Below are positions 16,201 to 24,290 of a stretch of DNA of 45,988 bases, piece after piece. Every line of letters starts with the position of its first letter. The stretch's first letter is position 1. A model generated the notes under the pieces. It worked only from the letters and a program-made list of their open reading frames with translations, did no database searches and had not been told where the DNA came from. This DNA comes from Shewanella sp. MBTL60-007 (lineage in GTDB: Bacteria > Pseudomonadota > Gammaproteobacteria > Enterobacterales > Shewanellaceae), in contig NZ_BPET01000050.1 of assembly GCF_019654915.1 (NCBI RefSeq), positions 1 to 45,988 of the forward strand. The letters are read 5' to 3'. A program made the position numbers and the translations under genes.

Positions 16201-17457
16201 GAGCTAGGCCGTGAGAAAGAGCGTTATAAGGTTCCTTACGGTACTGTACTTGAGAAGTTGGAAGATGATGGCGTAGCTGCTGGCGAAATTATCGCTAAGT
16301 GGGATCCACATACTCACCCAATTATCACAGAAGTGGCGGGTAGTATTAAGTTCGTAGATATGATTGAAGGTGTCACTATGACACGTCAAACAGACGAACT
16401 AACGGGTCTTTCATCAATCGTCGTGCTAGAAGTTGGTCAACGTCCAACAGCAGGTAAAGAGATGCGTCCTATGATCCGTCTTGTTGCTGCTGATGGTAGC
16501 GACTTGATGATCCCAGGTACTGAAGTACCTGCGCAATACTTCTTACCAGGTCACGCGATTGTAAACCTTGACGATAACGCACCAATTAACGTTGGTGATG
16601 CATTAGCACGTATTCCTCAAGAATCTTCTAAGACTCGCGATATTACCGGTGGTCTACCACGCGTTGCTGACTTGTTCGAAGCGCGTAAGCCAAAAGAGCC
16701 TGCAATTCTTGCTGAAGTATCGGGAACTATCTCGTTCGGTAAAGAAACCAAAGGTAAGCGTCGTCTAGTGATCACCCCAGCTGATGGCGGTGAGCAGTAT
16801 GAAGAGATGATTCCTAAGTGGCGTAACCTAAACGTGTTCGAAGGTGAAAAAGTCGAACGTGGTGAAGTTATTGCCGATGGTCCAGAAGCGGCACACGACA
16901 TTCTACGTCTACGTGGTATCCACAATGTGGCTAACTACATCGTGAATGAAGTACAGGACGTTTACCGTCTACAGGGCGTTAAGATCAACGATAAGCACAT
17001 TGAGGTGATCATTCGCCAGATGCTGCGTAAGTGTGAGATCATTGACGCAGGTGACAGTGAATTCCTACCGGGTGAACAAGCTGAAGTGTCTCGTGTGAAG
17101 ATCGCTAACCGCGAACTAGAAGCACAAGGTAAGCAGCCTGCAACATTCGAACGTGAACTTCTTGGTATCACTAAGGCGTCACTTGCGACTGAATCGTTCA
17201 TCTCTGCAGCATCGTTCCAGGAGACCACTCGTGTTCTTACTGAAGCAGCTGTTGGCGGTAAGAGCGACAAGTTACGTGGTCTGAAAGAAAACGTAATCGT
17301 TGGTCGTCTAATCCCTGCTGGTACAGGTTATTCTTACCATCAGAAGCGTGCTACTGCAGTGCCAAGTGCGGCAACTGAAGAAGCACCAGCGATTAGTGCA
17401 AGCGAAGCTGAGCAGAACCTTGCGGATCTACTAAATCTAGCTGGAAGCAATGATTAA
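13243..17457 (+). CDS. rpoC: DNA-directed RNA polymerase subunit beta'
   Basis: RpoC carries the catalytic Mg-binding loop NADFDGDQMAVH (Asp460, Asp462, Asp464). The N-terminal zinc site has Cys70, 72, 85 and 88, and the second has Cys814, 888, 895 and 898. All of these have the same numbers as in E. coli. The product is 1404 aa (E. coli 1407). The start is a GTG at 13243 after AGGAGAG. A strong terminator follows, ending the rplJL-rpoBC unit. Confidence 0.99.
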   Translation: MKDLLKFLKQQSKTEEFEGIKIGLASPDLIRSWSFGEVKKPETINYRTFKPEREGLFCARIFGPVKDYECLCGKYKRLKHRGVICEKCGVEVTQTKVRRERMGHIDLASPVAHIWFLKSLPSRIGLMLDMTLRDIERVLYFESFVVIEPGMTSLERGQMLTEENYLDALEEYGDEFDAKMGAEAVLELLRAIDLEKEIEMMREELPSINSETRRKKITKRLKLIEAFFTSGNKPEWMILKVLPVLPPDLRPLVPLDGGRFATSDLNDLYRRVINRNNRLKRLLDLAAPDIIVRNEKRMLQESVDALLDNGRRGRAITGSNKRPLKSLADMIKGKQGRFRQNLLGKRVDYSGRSVITVGPTLRLHQCGLPKKMALELFKPFIYGKLEGRGLATTIKAAKKMVEREVPEVWDVLDDVIREHPVMLNRAPTLHRLGIQAFEPVLIEGKAIQLHPLVCAAYNADFDGDQMAVHVPLTLEAQLEARSLMMSTNNILSPANGEPVITPSQDVVLGLYYTSRERINGKGEGMAFADVAEAEKAYRTGVAELHARVKVRITETTTNEAGEKVKTRRVVDTTVGRALLSQILPKGLSYDLVNQNMGKKQISKLLNTCYRQLGLKDTVIFADQLMYTGFHFATISGASVGINDMVIPDLKYTLVADAEAEVLEIQEQFQSGLVTAGERYNKVIDIWASANEKVSKAMMENLSKETVINRDGEEEQQESFNSIYMMADSGARGSAAQIRQLAGMRGLMAKPDGSIIETPIVANFREGLNVSQYFISTHGARKGLADTALKTANSGYLTRRLVDVAQDLVVIEDDCGTYEGLTMKPLIEGGDVVEPLRERVLGRVVAQDVFKPGTEEVLVPRNTLLDEAWCDIVEDNSIDEMIVRSVISCDTDFGVCAACYGRDLARGHIINQGEAIGVVAAQSIGEPGTQLTMRTFHIGGAASRASAENNVQVKNSGTLKLHNAKYVTNSNGKLVIVSRSSELAIIDELGREKERYKVPYGTVLEKLEDDGVAAGEIIAKWDPHTHPIITEVAGSIKFVDMIEGVTMTRQTDELTGLSSIVVLEVGQRPTAGKEMRPMIRLVAADGSDLMIPGTEVPAQYFLPGHAIVNLDDNAPINVGDALARIPQESSKTRDITGGLPRVADLFEARKPKEPAILAEVSGTISFGKETKGKRRLVITPADGGEQYEEMIPKWRNLNVFEGEKVERGEVIADGPEAAHDILRLRGIHNVANYIVNEVQDVYRLQGVKINDKHIEVIIRQMLRKCEIIDAGDSEFLPGEQAEVSRVKIANRELEAQGKQPATFERELLGITKASLATESFISAASFQETTRVLTEAAVGGKSDKLRGLKENVIVGRLIPAGTGYSYHQKRATAVPSAATEEAPAISASEAEQNLADLLNLAGSND

Positions 17458-17484
17458 TCGTTGCTGGAAAAGTAAATAGATTGT

Positions 17485-17512
17485 AAAAAAGGCGCTTTTG
17501 GCGCCTTTTTTT
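17485..17512 (+). terminator. rpoC terminator
   Basis: GGCGC (17491-17495) and GCGCC (17501-17505) with a TTTTG loop are preceded by six A and followed by seven T. Confidence 0.88.
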
Positions 17513-17543
17513 ACTTTAAATCGGTTATAAAGTTGTCTATTTC

Positions 17544-17572
17544 TTGACAGAAACCTCATACACTTCTAAAAT
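17544..17572 (+). promoter_or_regulatory. str operon promoter
   Basis: A consensus TTGACA (17544-17549) and TAAAAT (17567-17572) have a 17 bp spacer. The leader that follows carries the hairpin TCCCACA-cc-TGTGGGA (17579-17594) and then a short T run. Confidence 0.75.
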
Positions 17573-17647
17573 TTCGCGTCCCACACCTGTGGGATATAGA
17601 TTTTTCACACCTTACTGTTGATTTAGTCAACTGATTCGGAGCTATAC

Positions 17648-18022
17648 ATGGCAACTGTAAACCAGTTGGTACGTAAGCCTCGCGCGCCAAAAGTCGATAA
17701 GACTAATGTGCCTGCGTTGAATGCGTGTCCACAAAAGCGTGGTGTTTGTACTCGCGTATACACAACCACACCAAAAAAACCAAACTCTGCACTACGTAAA
17801 GTAGCTCGTGTGCGTCTAACTAACGGTTTCGAAGTAACTTCGTACATCGGCGGTGAAGGCCACAACCTGCAGGAACACAGCGTAATTCTAATCCGTGGCG
17901 GTCGTGTAAAAGACTTACCGGGTGTGCGTTACCACACTGTACGCGGCGCATTAGACTGTGCTGGCGTTAGCGAACGTCGTCAAGGTCGTTCTAAGTACGG
18001 TGCTAAGCGTCCTAAGTCTTAA
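17648..18022 (+). CDS. rpsL: 30S ribosomal protein S12
   Basis: S12 sits at the decoding centre and controls tRNA selection. The 124 aa match the usual length. TPKKPNSALRKVA has Lys43, and GGRVKDLPGVRYH has the second conserved lysine and the aspartate that is often methylthiolated. Both are of the streptomycin-sensitive type. The ATG has GGAG upstream. It is the first gene of the str operon. Confidence 0.98.
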   Translation: MATVNQLVRKPRAPKVDKTNVPALNACPQKRGVCTRVYTTTPKKPNSALRKVARVRLTNGFEVTSYIGGEGHNLQEHSVILIRGGRVKDLPGVRYHTVRGALDCAGVSERRQGRSKYGAKRPKS

Positions 18023-18102
18023 CGTTTTCCGTTAAGTAAGGCCAAGCTAGAGATAATCGAGATTCCAGTTTTGGGGTCCCTGAAGCATACGGAGAAATTG
18101 TT

Positions 18103-18573
18103 ATGCCAAGACGTCGCGTTGTAGGACAACGTAAAATCCTACCAGATCCAAAGTTCAACAGTGAGTTGCTGGCTAAGTTCATCAACGTCATTATGCAGGA
18201 CGGCAAAAAGTCGACTGCTGAAAAAATTATTTACAAGGCACTAGATACTGCAGCTGAAAAGAAAGGCGAAGATCAACTAGTAATCCTTGAAGCAGCCCTG
18301 GACAACGTACGTCCATCAGTCGAGGTTAAGTCTCGTCGTGTTGGTGGTTCTACTTACCAGGTACCATGTGAAGTTCGTCCAGTGCGTCGTAACGCACTAG
18401 CGATGCGCTGGTTAGTTGAAGCTGCACGTAAGCGTGGTGAAAAATCTATGGCTCTACGTCTAGCAGGTGAAATGTTAGACGCATCTGAAAACAAAGGTAC
18501 TGCTGTTAAGAAGCGCGAAGACGTGCATCGTATGGCAGAGGCAAACAAAGCGTTTGCTCATTACCGCTGGTAA
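18103..18573 (+). CDS. rpsG: 30S ribosomal protein S7
   Basis: S7 nucleates assembly of the 30S head and lines the mRNA exit and E site. The 156 aa product contains GQRKILPDPKFNSELLAKF near the N-terminus and GGSTYQVPCEVRPVRRNALA in the beta-hairpin region. In E. coli S7 represses its operon by binding the rpsL-rpsG spacer. The spacer here is 80 bases and could hold such a site. Confidence 0.98.
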   Translation: MPRRRVVGQRKILPDPKFNSELLAKFINVIMQDGKKSTAEKIIYKALDTAAEKKGEDQLVILEAALDNVRPSVEVKSRRVGGSTYQVPCEVRPVRRNALAMRWLVEAARKRGEKSMALRLAGEMLDASENKGTAVKKREDVHRMAEANKAFAHYRW

Positions 18574-18579
18574 TATCTT

Positions 18580-18601
18580 GGCGTGGGCTTTTGCCCACGC
18601 C
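18580..18601 (+). other. Hairpin between rpsG and fusA
   Basis: GGCGTGGGC (18580-18588) and GCCCACGCC (18593-18601) form a perfect 9 bp stem with a TTTT loop. No T run follows, so a processing or mRNA-stabilising role is more likely than termination. Confidence 0.5.
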
Positions 18602-18648
18602 TTACTTGCATTGCTAACACTCAGGTTTTAGCTAAGAGGGTATAAATC

Positions 18649-20745
18649 GTGGCTCGTACAACTCCAATTGAGCGCTACCGTAATATCGGTATCTGTGCTC
18701 ATGTTGACGCTGGTAAAACCACTACTACTGAACGTGTTCTGTTCTATACCGGTATGTCTCATAAGATCGGTGAAGTTCATGATGGCGCTGCTACCATGGA
18801 CTGGATGGAACAGGAGCAGGAGCGTGGGATTACCATCACCTCAGCCGCAACGACTACTTTCTGGCGCGGAATGGATGCGCAGTTCACTGAACACCGCATT
18901 AACATCATCGATACTCCAGGCCACGTTGACTTCACTATTGAAGTAGAACGTTCTTTGCGAGTACTGGATGGTGCAGTCGTTGTTTTCTGTGGCTCATCTG
19001 GGGTAGAACCTCAATCTGAGACTGTTTGGCGTCAGGCTGATAAGTATCGTGTGCCGCGCTTAGTGTTCGTCAATAAGATGGACCGCGCAGGTGCAAACTT
19101 TGATCGTGTCGTTGAACAGATCCGCAACCGCCTTGGCGCTACTTGTGTACCGATTCAAATGAATATTGGTGCAGAAGAAGACTTCAAGGGCGTCGTCGAT
19201 TTGATCAAGATGAAAGCAATTAACTGGTCTGAAGATGATCAGGGCATGACTTTCACTTATGAAGCCATTCCAGAGCACCTAACCGATAAAGCCGCAGAAA
19301 TGCGTGAATATTTGGTAGAGAGTGCTGCTGAAGCTACAGAAGAGCTGATGGAAAAGTACCTAGAAGATGGGGAACTTTCAGAGGACGAGATCAAGAAGGC
19401 ACTACGTCAGCGTACCTTAAATAACGAAATCGTATTGGCAACCTGTGGTTCTGCATTTAAGAACAAGGGTGTACAAGCGGTTCTCGATGCTGTGGTAGAT
19501 TTTCTACCATCACCAGTCGAAGTTCCTGCTATTAAGGGCATCGATGAAAACGAAGAAGAGACTGAGCGTCAAGCTGACGACAATGCTCCATTCGCTGCAT
19601 TGGCATTTAAGATTGCGACAGACCCATTCGTAGGTACCTTAACCTTTATACGTGTTTATTCAGGTGTACTGGAAACAGGTGCAGGCGTTTATAACTCTGT
19701 TAAGCAAAAGCGTGAGCGTATTGGTCGTATGGTGCAGATGCACGCTAATGATCGTCAAGAGATTAAGGAAGTACGCGCTGGCGACATCGCTGCTCTAATT
19801 GGTCTTAAAGATGTGACTACTGGCGATACTCTGTGTGATTCAGACCATAAAGTAATTCTAGAGCGCATGGAATTCCCAGAGCCTGTAATTACTATCGCCG
19901 TTGAGCCAAGAACAAAGGCTGACCAAGATAAGATGGGGATAGCGTTGCAAAAGCTTGCAGCGGAAGATCCATCATTCCGTGTTGAAACTGATGAAGAGTC
20001 GGGTCAAACACTGATTTCTGGTATGGGTGAGCTACACTTAGACATCATCGTTGACCGTATGCGTCGCGAGTTTGGTGTTGAGTGTAATGTAGGTAAACCA
20101 CAAGTTGCATATCGTGAGACTATCCGCAAAGCTGTGGAAGTCGAAGGTAAGTTTGTACGCCAATCGGGTGGTCGAGGTCAATTCGGTCACGTTTGGTTAA
20201 AGCTGGAGCCTCAAGAAGAAGGTTTCGGTTACGAATTCGTCAACGAAATCGTTGGTGGTGTTGTTCCGAAGGAATACATCCCAGCAGTTGATAAGGGTAT
20301 TCAAGAGCAGATGAAGAACGGCGTATTAGCTGGCTTCCCAGTTCTTGACGTAAAAGTCACTTTGTACGATGGTTCATATCATGATGTGGACTCGAACGAA
20401 ATGGCCTTTAAAGTGGCTGGTTCTATCGGCTTCAAGAAGGGCGCACTAGAAGCAGATCCTTCTTTGCTTGAACCATGTATGAAAGTCGAAGTAACAACCC
20501 CTGAAGATTATATGGGAGATGTTGTGGGTGACTTGAACCGTCGTCGTGGCCTTATTGAAGGTATGGATGATGGTATCGCAGGTATTAAACTTGTTCATGC
20601 AACAGTACCGTTATCTGAAATGTTCGGTTATGCAACCGATTTGCGTAGTGCAACTCAGGGGCGTGCTTCTTACTCCATGGAGTTTTTGAAGTATGCTGAT
20701 GCACCGCAAAATGTTACTAAAGCAATAATAGAGGCTAGAGGCTAA
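18649..20745 (+). CDS. fusA: Elongation factor G
   Basis: EF-G is the GTPase that drives translocation and, with RRF, ribosome recycling. The 698 aa product (E. coli 704) has G1 AHVDAGKT (17-24), G3 DTPGHVDF, G4 NKMDRAGANF and later domains including GMGELHLDIIVDR and RRGLIEGM. The start is a GTG after AAGAGGG. tufA follows after an 83-base spacer with a hairpin. Confidence 0.98.
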   Translation: MARTTPIERYRNIGICAHVDAGKTTTTERVLFYTGMSHKIGEVHDGAATMDWMEQEQERGITITSAATTTFWRGMDAQFTEHRINIIDTPGHVDFTIEVERSLRVLDGAVVVFCGSSGVEPQSETVWRQADKYRVPRLVFVNKMDRAGANFDRVVEQIRNRLGATCVPIQMNIGAEEDFKGVVDLIKMKAINWSEDDQGMTFTYEAIPEHLTDKAAEMREYLVESAAEATEELMEKYLEDGELSEDEIKKALRQRTLNNEIVLATCGSAFKNKGVQAVLDAVVDFLPSPVEVPAIKGIDENEEETERQADDNAPFAALAFKIATDPFVGTLTFIRVYSGVLETGAGVYNSVKQKRERIGRMVQMHANDRQEIKEVRAGDIAALIGLKDVTTGDTLCDSDHKVILERMEFPEPVITIAVEPRTKADQDKMGIALQKLAAEDPSFRVETDEESGQTLISGMGELHLDIIVDRMRREFGVECNVGKPQVAYRETIRKAVEVEGKFVRQSGGRGQFGHVWLKLEPQEEGFGYEFVNEIVGGVVPKEYIPAVDKGIQEQMKNGVLAGFPVLDVKVTLYDGSYHDVDSNEMAFKVAGSIGFKKGALEADPSLLEPCMKVEVTTPEDYMGDVVGDLNRRRGLIEGMDDGIAGIKLVHATVPLSEMFGYATDLRSATQGRASYSMEFLKYADAPQNVTKAIIEARG

Positions 20746-20782
20746 ACAGTTTCGCTCTATTGTTGATATACTTAATTGCTAT

Positions 20783-20803
20783 TGCTCGGTTTTGAGCCGA
20801 GCA
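20783..20803 (+). other. Hairpin between fusA and tufA
   Basis: TGCTCGG (20783-20789) and CCGAGCA (20797-20803) form a 7 bp stem followed by TTTTCTG. The T run is short, so it may be a weak terminator or processing site that adjusts tufA relative to fusA. Confidence 0.45.
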
Positions 20804-20828
20804 TTTTCTGAAAAGAAAGGAATATATC

Positions 20829-22013
20829 GTGGCTAAAGAAAAATTTGAACGCGTAAAACCGCACGTTAACGTTGGTACTATCGGACACGTTGACCATGGT
20901 AAAACTACTCTAACTGCAGCTATCTCTTCTGTATTAACGAAGGCATACGGCGGTACTAAGCGTGATTTCGCTCAGATCGATAACGCTCCAGAAGAGCGTG
21001 AGCGCGGTATTACAATTAATACTTCTCACATCGAATATGACACTCCAACTCGTCACTACGCACACGTAGACTGTCCAGGTCACGCGGATTATGTTAAGAA
21101 CATGATCACTGGTGCTGCACAGATGGACGGCGCAATCCTAGTAGTAGCTTCTACAGACGGCCCAATGCCACAAACTCGTGAGCACATCCTACTTTCACGT
21201 CAGGTTGGTGTTCCATTCATCATCGTATTCATGAACAAATGTGACATGGTTGACGATGAAGAACTACTAGAACTAGTAGAAATGGAAGTTCGTGAACTTC
21301 TATCTGAGTACGAATTCCCAGGTGATGACCTACCAGTTATCCAAGGTTCTGCTCTTAAAGCTCTTGAAGGCGAGCCAGAGTGGGAAGCTAAGATCCTAGA
21401 ACTAGCTGAAGCTCTAGACACTTACATTCCAGAGCCAGAGCGTGCTATCGATGGTGCTTTCATTCTACCAATCGAAGACGTATTCTCAATCTCAGGCCGT
21501 GGTACAGTAGTAACAGGTCGTGTTGAGCGCGGTATCATCAAAGTTGGTGAAGAAGTAGAAATCGTTGGTATCAAAGATACTACTAAGACTACTTGTACTG
21601 GTGTTGAAATGTTCCGTAAGCTGCTTGACGAAGGTCGTGCAGGTGAGAACTGTGGTGTACTACTACGTGGTACTAAGCGTGATGAAGTTGAGCGTGGTCA
21701 AGTACTTGCTGCTCCAGGTTCAATCAACCCACACACTACTTTTGAATCAGAAGTATACGTTCTTTCAAAAGAAGAAGGTGGACGTCACACTCCATTCTTC
21801 AAAGGCTACCGTCCACAGTTCTACTTCCGTACAACTGACGTAACTGGTACTATCGAACTACCAGAAGGCGTAGAAATGGTTATGCCTGGTGACAACATCA
21901 AGATGGTTGTTACTCTAATCTGCCCAATCGCGATGGACGAAGGTCTACGTTTCGCTATCCGTGAAGGTGGCCGTACAGTTGGTGCTGGTGTTGTAGCTAA
22001 GATCATTGCTTAA
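20829..22013 (+). CDS. tufA: Elongation factor Tu (copy 2)
   Basis: The 394 aa product is identical in sequence to that of the gene at 4035. It carries the same G motifs (GHVDHGKT, DCPGH, NKCD) and does the same job, delivering aminoacyl-tRNA. The start codon is GTG, whereas copy 1 has ATG, and AAAGGA lies upstream. Its place at the end of the str operon makes it tufA. From 20949 to 22066 the DNA appears identical to copy 1, including the terminator, while codons 1-40 differ synonymously. This points to recent gene conversion. Confidence 0.98.
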   Translation: MAKEKFERVKPHVNVGTIGHVDHGKTTLTAAISSVLTKAYGGTKRDFAQIDNAPEERERGITINTSHIEYDTPTRHYAHVDCPGHADYVKNMITGAAQMDGAILVVASTDGPMPQTREHILLSRQVGVPFIIVFMNKCDMVDDEELLELVEMEVRELLSEYEFPGDDLPVIQGSALKALEGEPEWEAKILELAEALDTYIPEPERAIDGAFILPIEDVFSISGRGTVVTGRVERGIIKVGEEVEIVGIKDTTKTTCTGVEMFRKLLDEGRAGENCGVLLRGTKRDEVERGQVLAAPGSINPHTTFESEVYVLSKEEGGRHTPFFKGYRPQFYFRTTDVTGTIELPEGVEMVMPGDNIKMVVTLICPIAMDEGLRFAIREGGRTVGAGVVAKIIA

Positions 22014-22039
22014 TAGCAACGAGTCTTAACTCAATATTG

Positions 22040-22066
22040 AAAAGGGCAGCTTAGGCTGCCTTTTTT
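22040..22066 (+). terminator. tufA / str operon terminator
   Basis: GGCAGC-ttag-GCTGCC is flanked by an A run and six T. It is identical to the tufB terminator, and the copies diverge at the first base after the T run. Confidence 0.85.
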
Positions 22067-22093
22067 ATTGCCTAAACAAAAGTGGGCTGGGGG

Positions 22094-22122
22094 CTAGCAA
22101 TCCCGATCGGACTGTGTATAAT
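22094..22122 (+). promoter_or_regulatory. S10 operon promoter
   Basis: A perfect TATAAT lies at 22117-22122, with only a weak -35 (CTAGCA, 22094-22099) 17 bp upstream. It is the best promoter between the tufA terminator and rpsJ and implies a leader of about 240 bases. Confidence 0.55.
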
Positions 22123-22373
22123 GACGCCACTTTGTGAAAGCCAGTCAATTTGACGGTATTTCAAACAATGGGGTTGATCTCAGAGTTGAAATCAGTATAA
22201 TAACCCCTCGCCTTAACCATTAGGCGATTTAATTGGTCTGCCTTCGGGTTTGACGTAAAAAAAACAGCGACTCCGATTGTGAGTCGAACGGCTAAATCAT
22301 TTCACTCTGCTATTTTCTATAGGGAAACAGCTAGAGGGTGATTTTTTTGTGTACATTTTAGGAGCTCTGGTCA
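22123..22373 (+). promoter_or_regulatory. S10 leader with attenuator
   Basis: The long leader contains the hairpin CGACTC/GAGTCG (22268-22286). A later imperfect stem runs from 22295 to 22341 (AATCAT...CACTCTGCT against AGC.AGAGGGTGATT) and ends in seven T at 22342-22348. In E. coli, L4 causes termination at a hairpin with a U run in this leader and also blocks rpsJ translation. The arrangement here fits the same L4 feedback. Confidence 0.65.
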
Positions 22374-22685
22374 ATGCAGAACCAAAGAATCCGTATCCGC
22401 TTGAAAGGATTTGATCATCGTTTGATTGATCAGTCTACTGCGGAAATCGTTGAAACTGCTAAGCGTACCGGCGCGCAGGTTCGTGGTCCAATTCCACTAC
22501 CAACGCGTAAAGAACGTTATACCATTTTGACTTCTCCACACGTTAATAAAGATGCACGTGATCAGTACGAACTACGTACTCACAAGCGTCTTGTTGACAT
22601 CGTAGAGCCGACTGAGAAGACTGTAGACGCACTTATGCGTTTAGATCTTGCGGCTGGTGTTGACGTTCAGATTAGCTTGGGTTAA
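22374..22685 (+). CDS. rpsJ: 30S ribosomal protein S10 (NusE)
   Basis: S10 is part of the 30S head. It also acts as NusE, binding NusB in antitermination and the NusG KOW domain in transcription-translation coupling. The 103 aa equal E. coli. Visible motifs are IRIRLKGFDHRLIDQST and GPIPLPTRKERYTILTSPHV. The ribosome site TTAGGAG precedes the ATG. It is the first gene of the S10 operon. Confidence 0.98.
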   Translation: MQNQRIRIRLKGFDHRLIDQSTAEIVETAKRTGAQVRGPIPLPTRKERYTILTSPHVNKDARDQYELRTHKRLVDIVEPTEKTVDALMRLDLAAGVDVQISLG

Positions 22686-22712
22686 TTGAGATCCTTAGAA
22701 GAGGTTTGAGAG

Positions 22713-23351
22713 ATGGCTATCGGTCTTATCGGTCGTAAAGTAGGTATGACTCGCATCTTCAATGAAGATGGCGCGTCGGTACCTGTAACAGTAATTGAAA
22801 TTGCTGCTAACCGCGTAACCCAAGTGAGAACTTTGGATACAGATGGTTACCGTGCACTTCAAGTTACTACTGGTACCAAAAAAGCTAATCGCATCACTAA
22901 ACCAGAAGCAGGTCACTTTGCTAAGGCTGGCGTTGAAGCTGGTCGCGGTTTGTGGGAAATGCGTTTGGCAGATGGTGAAGGCGAGGGCATCGAAGTTGGT
23001 GCTGAGCTTAATGTAGATATCTTCGCTGACGTAGCGAAAGTTGATGTTACTGGTCAATCAAAAGGTAAGGGCTTCCAAGGCGGTATTAAGCGTTGGAATT
23101 TCCGTACTCAAGATGCAACACACGGTAACTCACTGGCACATAGAGCTAACGGTTCTATTGGTCAAAACCAAACACCTGGTCGCGTTTTCAAAGGTAAGAA
23201 AATGTCTGGCCACATGGGTGCAGAGCGCGTTACTACTCAAAATCTAGACGTTGTACGTGTAGATGCTGAACGTAACCTGCTATTGGTTAAGGGTGCAGTT
23301 CCAGGCGCTACTAATGGCGACCTGATCATCAAACCAGCTGTTAAAGCTTAA
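22713..23351 (+). CDS. rplC: 50S ribosomal protein L3
   Basis: L3 is an early 50S assembly protein whose loop reaches the peptidyl transferase centre. The 212 aa (E. coli 209) contain IGLIGRKVGMTRIF at the N-terminus and GSIGQNQTPGRVFKGKKM. The glutamine in that motif is methylated by PrmB in E. coli. The gene lies 27 bases after rpsJ with GAGG upstream. Confidence 0.98.
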   Translation: MAIGLIGRKVGMTRIFNEDGASVPVTVIEIAANRVTQVRTLDTDGYRALQVTTGTKKANRITKPEAGHFAKAGVEAGRGLWEMRLADGEGEGIEVGAELNVDIFADVAKVDVTGQSKGKGFQGGIKRWNFRTQDATHGNSLAHRANGSIGQNQTPGRVFKGKKMSGHMGAERVTTQNLDVVRVDAERNLLLVKGAVPGATNGDLIIKPAVKA

Positions 23352-23368
23352 GGTCTGAGGAGATAGTA

Positions 23369-23974
23369 ATGGAATTGGTATTGAAAGACGCACAGAGTGC
23401 TCTTGAAGTTTCCGAAGCTACCTTTGGCCGTGACTTTAATGAAGCACTGGTTCATCAGGTAGTTGTAGCTTACGCTGCAAACGCGCGTCAGGGCACTCGT
23501 GCTCAAAAGACTCGCGCAGAAGTAACTGGCTCTGGCAAGAAGCCATGGCGCCAAAAAGGTACTGGCCGTGCACGTGCTGGTACTGTTAAAGGCCCAATCT
23601 GGCGTGGCGGTGGCGTAACATTCGCTGCTAAAACACAAGATCACAGCCAAAAAGTTAACAAGAAGATGTACCGCGGAGCGCTGAAAAGCATTTTCTCTGA
23701 ATTGGTACGTCAAGACCGTCTTGTTGTTGTTGAGTCATTTGGTGTTGAAGCTCCTAAAACTAAAGAGCTGAAAGCTAAACTAAACGAAATGCAACTAGAA
23801 GACGTATTGATTGTTACTCCAGAAGTTGACGAGAACTTGTTCTTAGCTGCTCGCAACCTGTACAAAGTTGACGTACGTGACGTTGCTGGTATCGACCCAG
23901 TAAGTCTAATCGCTTTCAACAAAGTACTTGTTACTGCTGAAGCTATTAAGCAAATCGAGGAGATGCTGGGATGA
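23369..23974 (+). CDS. rplD: 50S ribosomal protein L4
   Basis: L4 helps form the exit-tunnel constriction and in E. coli represses the S10 operon. The 201 aa equal E. coli. The tunnel loop GSGKKPWRQKGTGRARAG (about residues 55-72) is intact, which argues for a macrolide-sensitive form. The stop overlaps the rplW start (ATGA), giving translational coupling. Confidence 0.98.
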   Translation: MELVLKDAQSALEVSEATFGRDFNEALVHQVVVAYAANARQGTRAQKTRAEVTGSGKKPWRQKGTGRARAGTVKGPIWRGGGVTFAAKTQDHSQKVNKKMYRGALKSIFSELVRQDRLVVVESFGVEAPKTKELKAKLNEMQLEDVLIVTPEVDENLFLAARNLYKVDVRDVAGIDPVSLIAFNKVLVTAEAIKQIEEMLG

Positions 23975-24273
23975 TAAGCCAAGAACGTTTGCTAAAAGTT
24001 ATTCTTGCACCACACATCTCTGAAAAGAGCACTGTGAATGCAGAGAATAACAACACGGTAGTTTTCCGTGTAGCTATCGATGCAACTAAAGCTGAAATTA
24101 AAGCTGCAGTAGCACAGCTATTTGAAGTTGAAGTTGATACAGTTCGTACTTTGGTTAACAAAGGCAAAACTAAGCGTCACGGTGCCCGTACTGGCCGTCG
24201 TAGCGATTGGAAAAAAGCTTACGTTACCTTAGCTGCTGGTGCTGACATCGATTTCGTCGGCGGCGCTGAGTAA
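23971..24273 (+). CDS. rplW: 50S ribosomal protein L23
   Basis: L23 sits at the tunnel exit and is the docking site for trigger factor and SRP. The 100 aa equal E. coli. It starts MISQERLLKVILAPHISEKS and includes VNKGKTKRHGARTGRRSDWKK in the extended tunnel loop. It overlaps rplD by 4 bases. Confidence 0.98.
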   Translation: MISQERLLKVILAPHISEKSTVNAENNNTVVFRVAIDATKAEIKAAVAQLFEVEVDTVRTLVNKGKTKRHGARTGRRSDWKKAYVTLAAGADIDFVGGAE

Positions 24274-24290
24274 GCATTAGGAGAATTATC

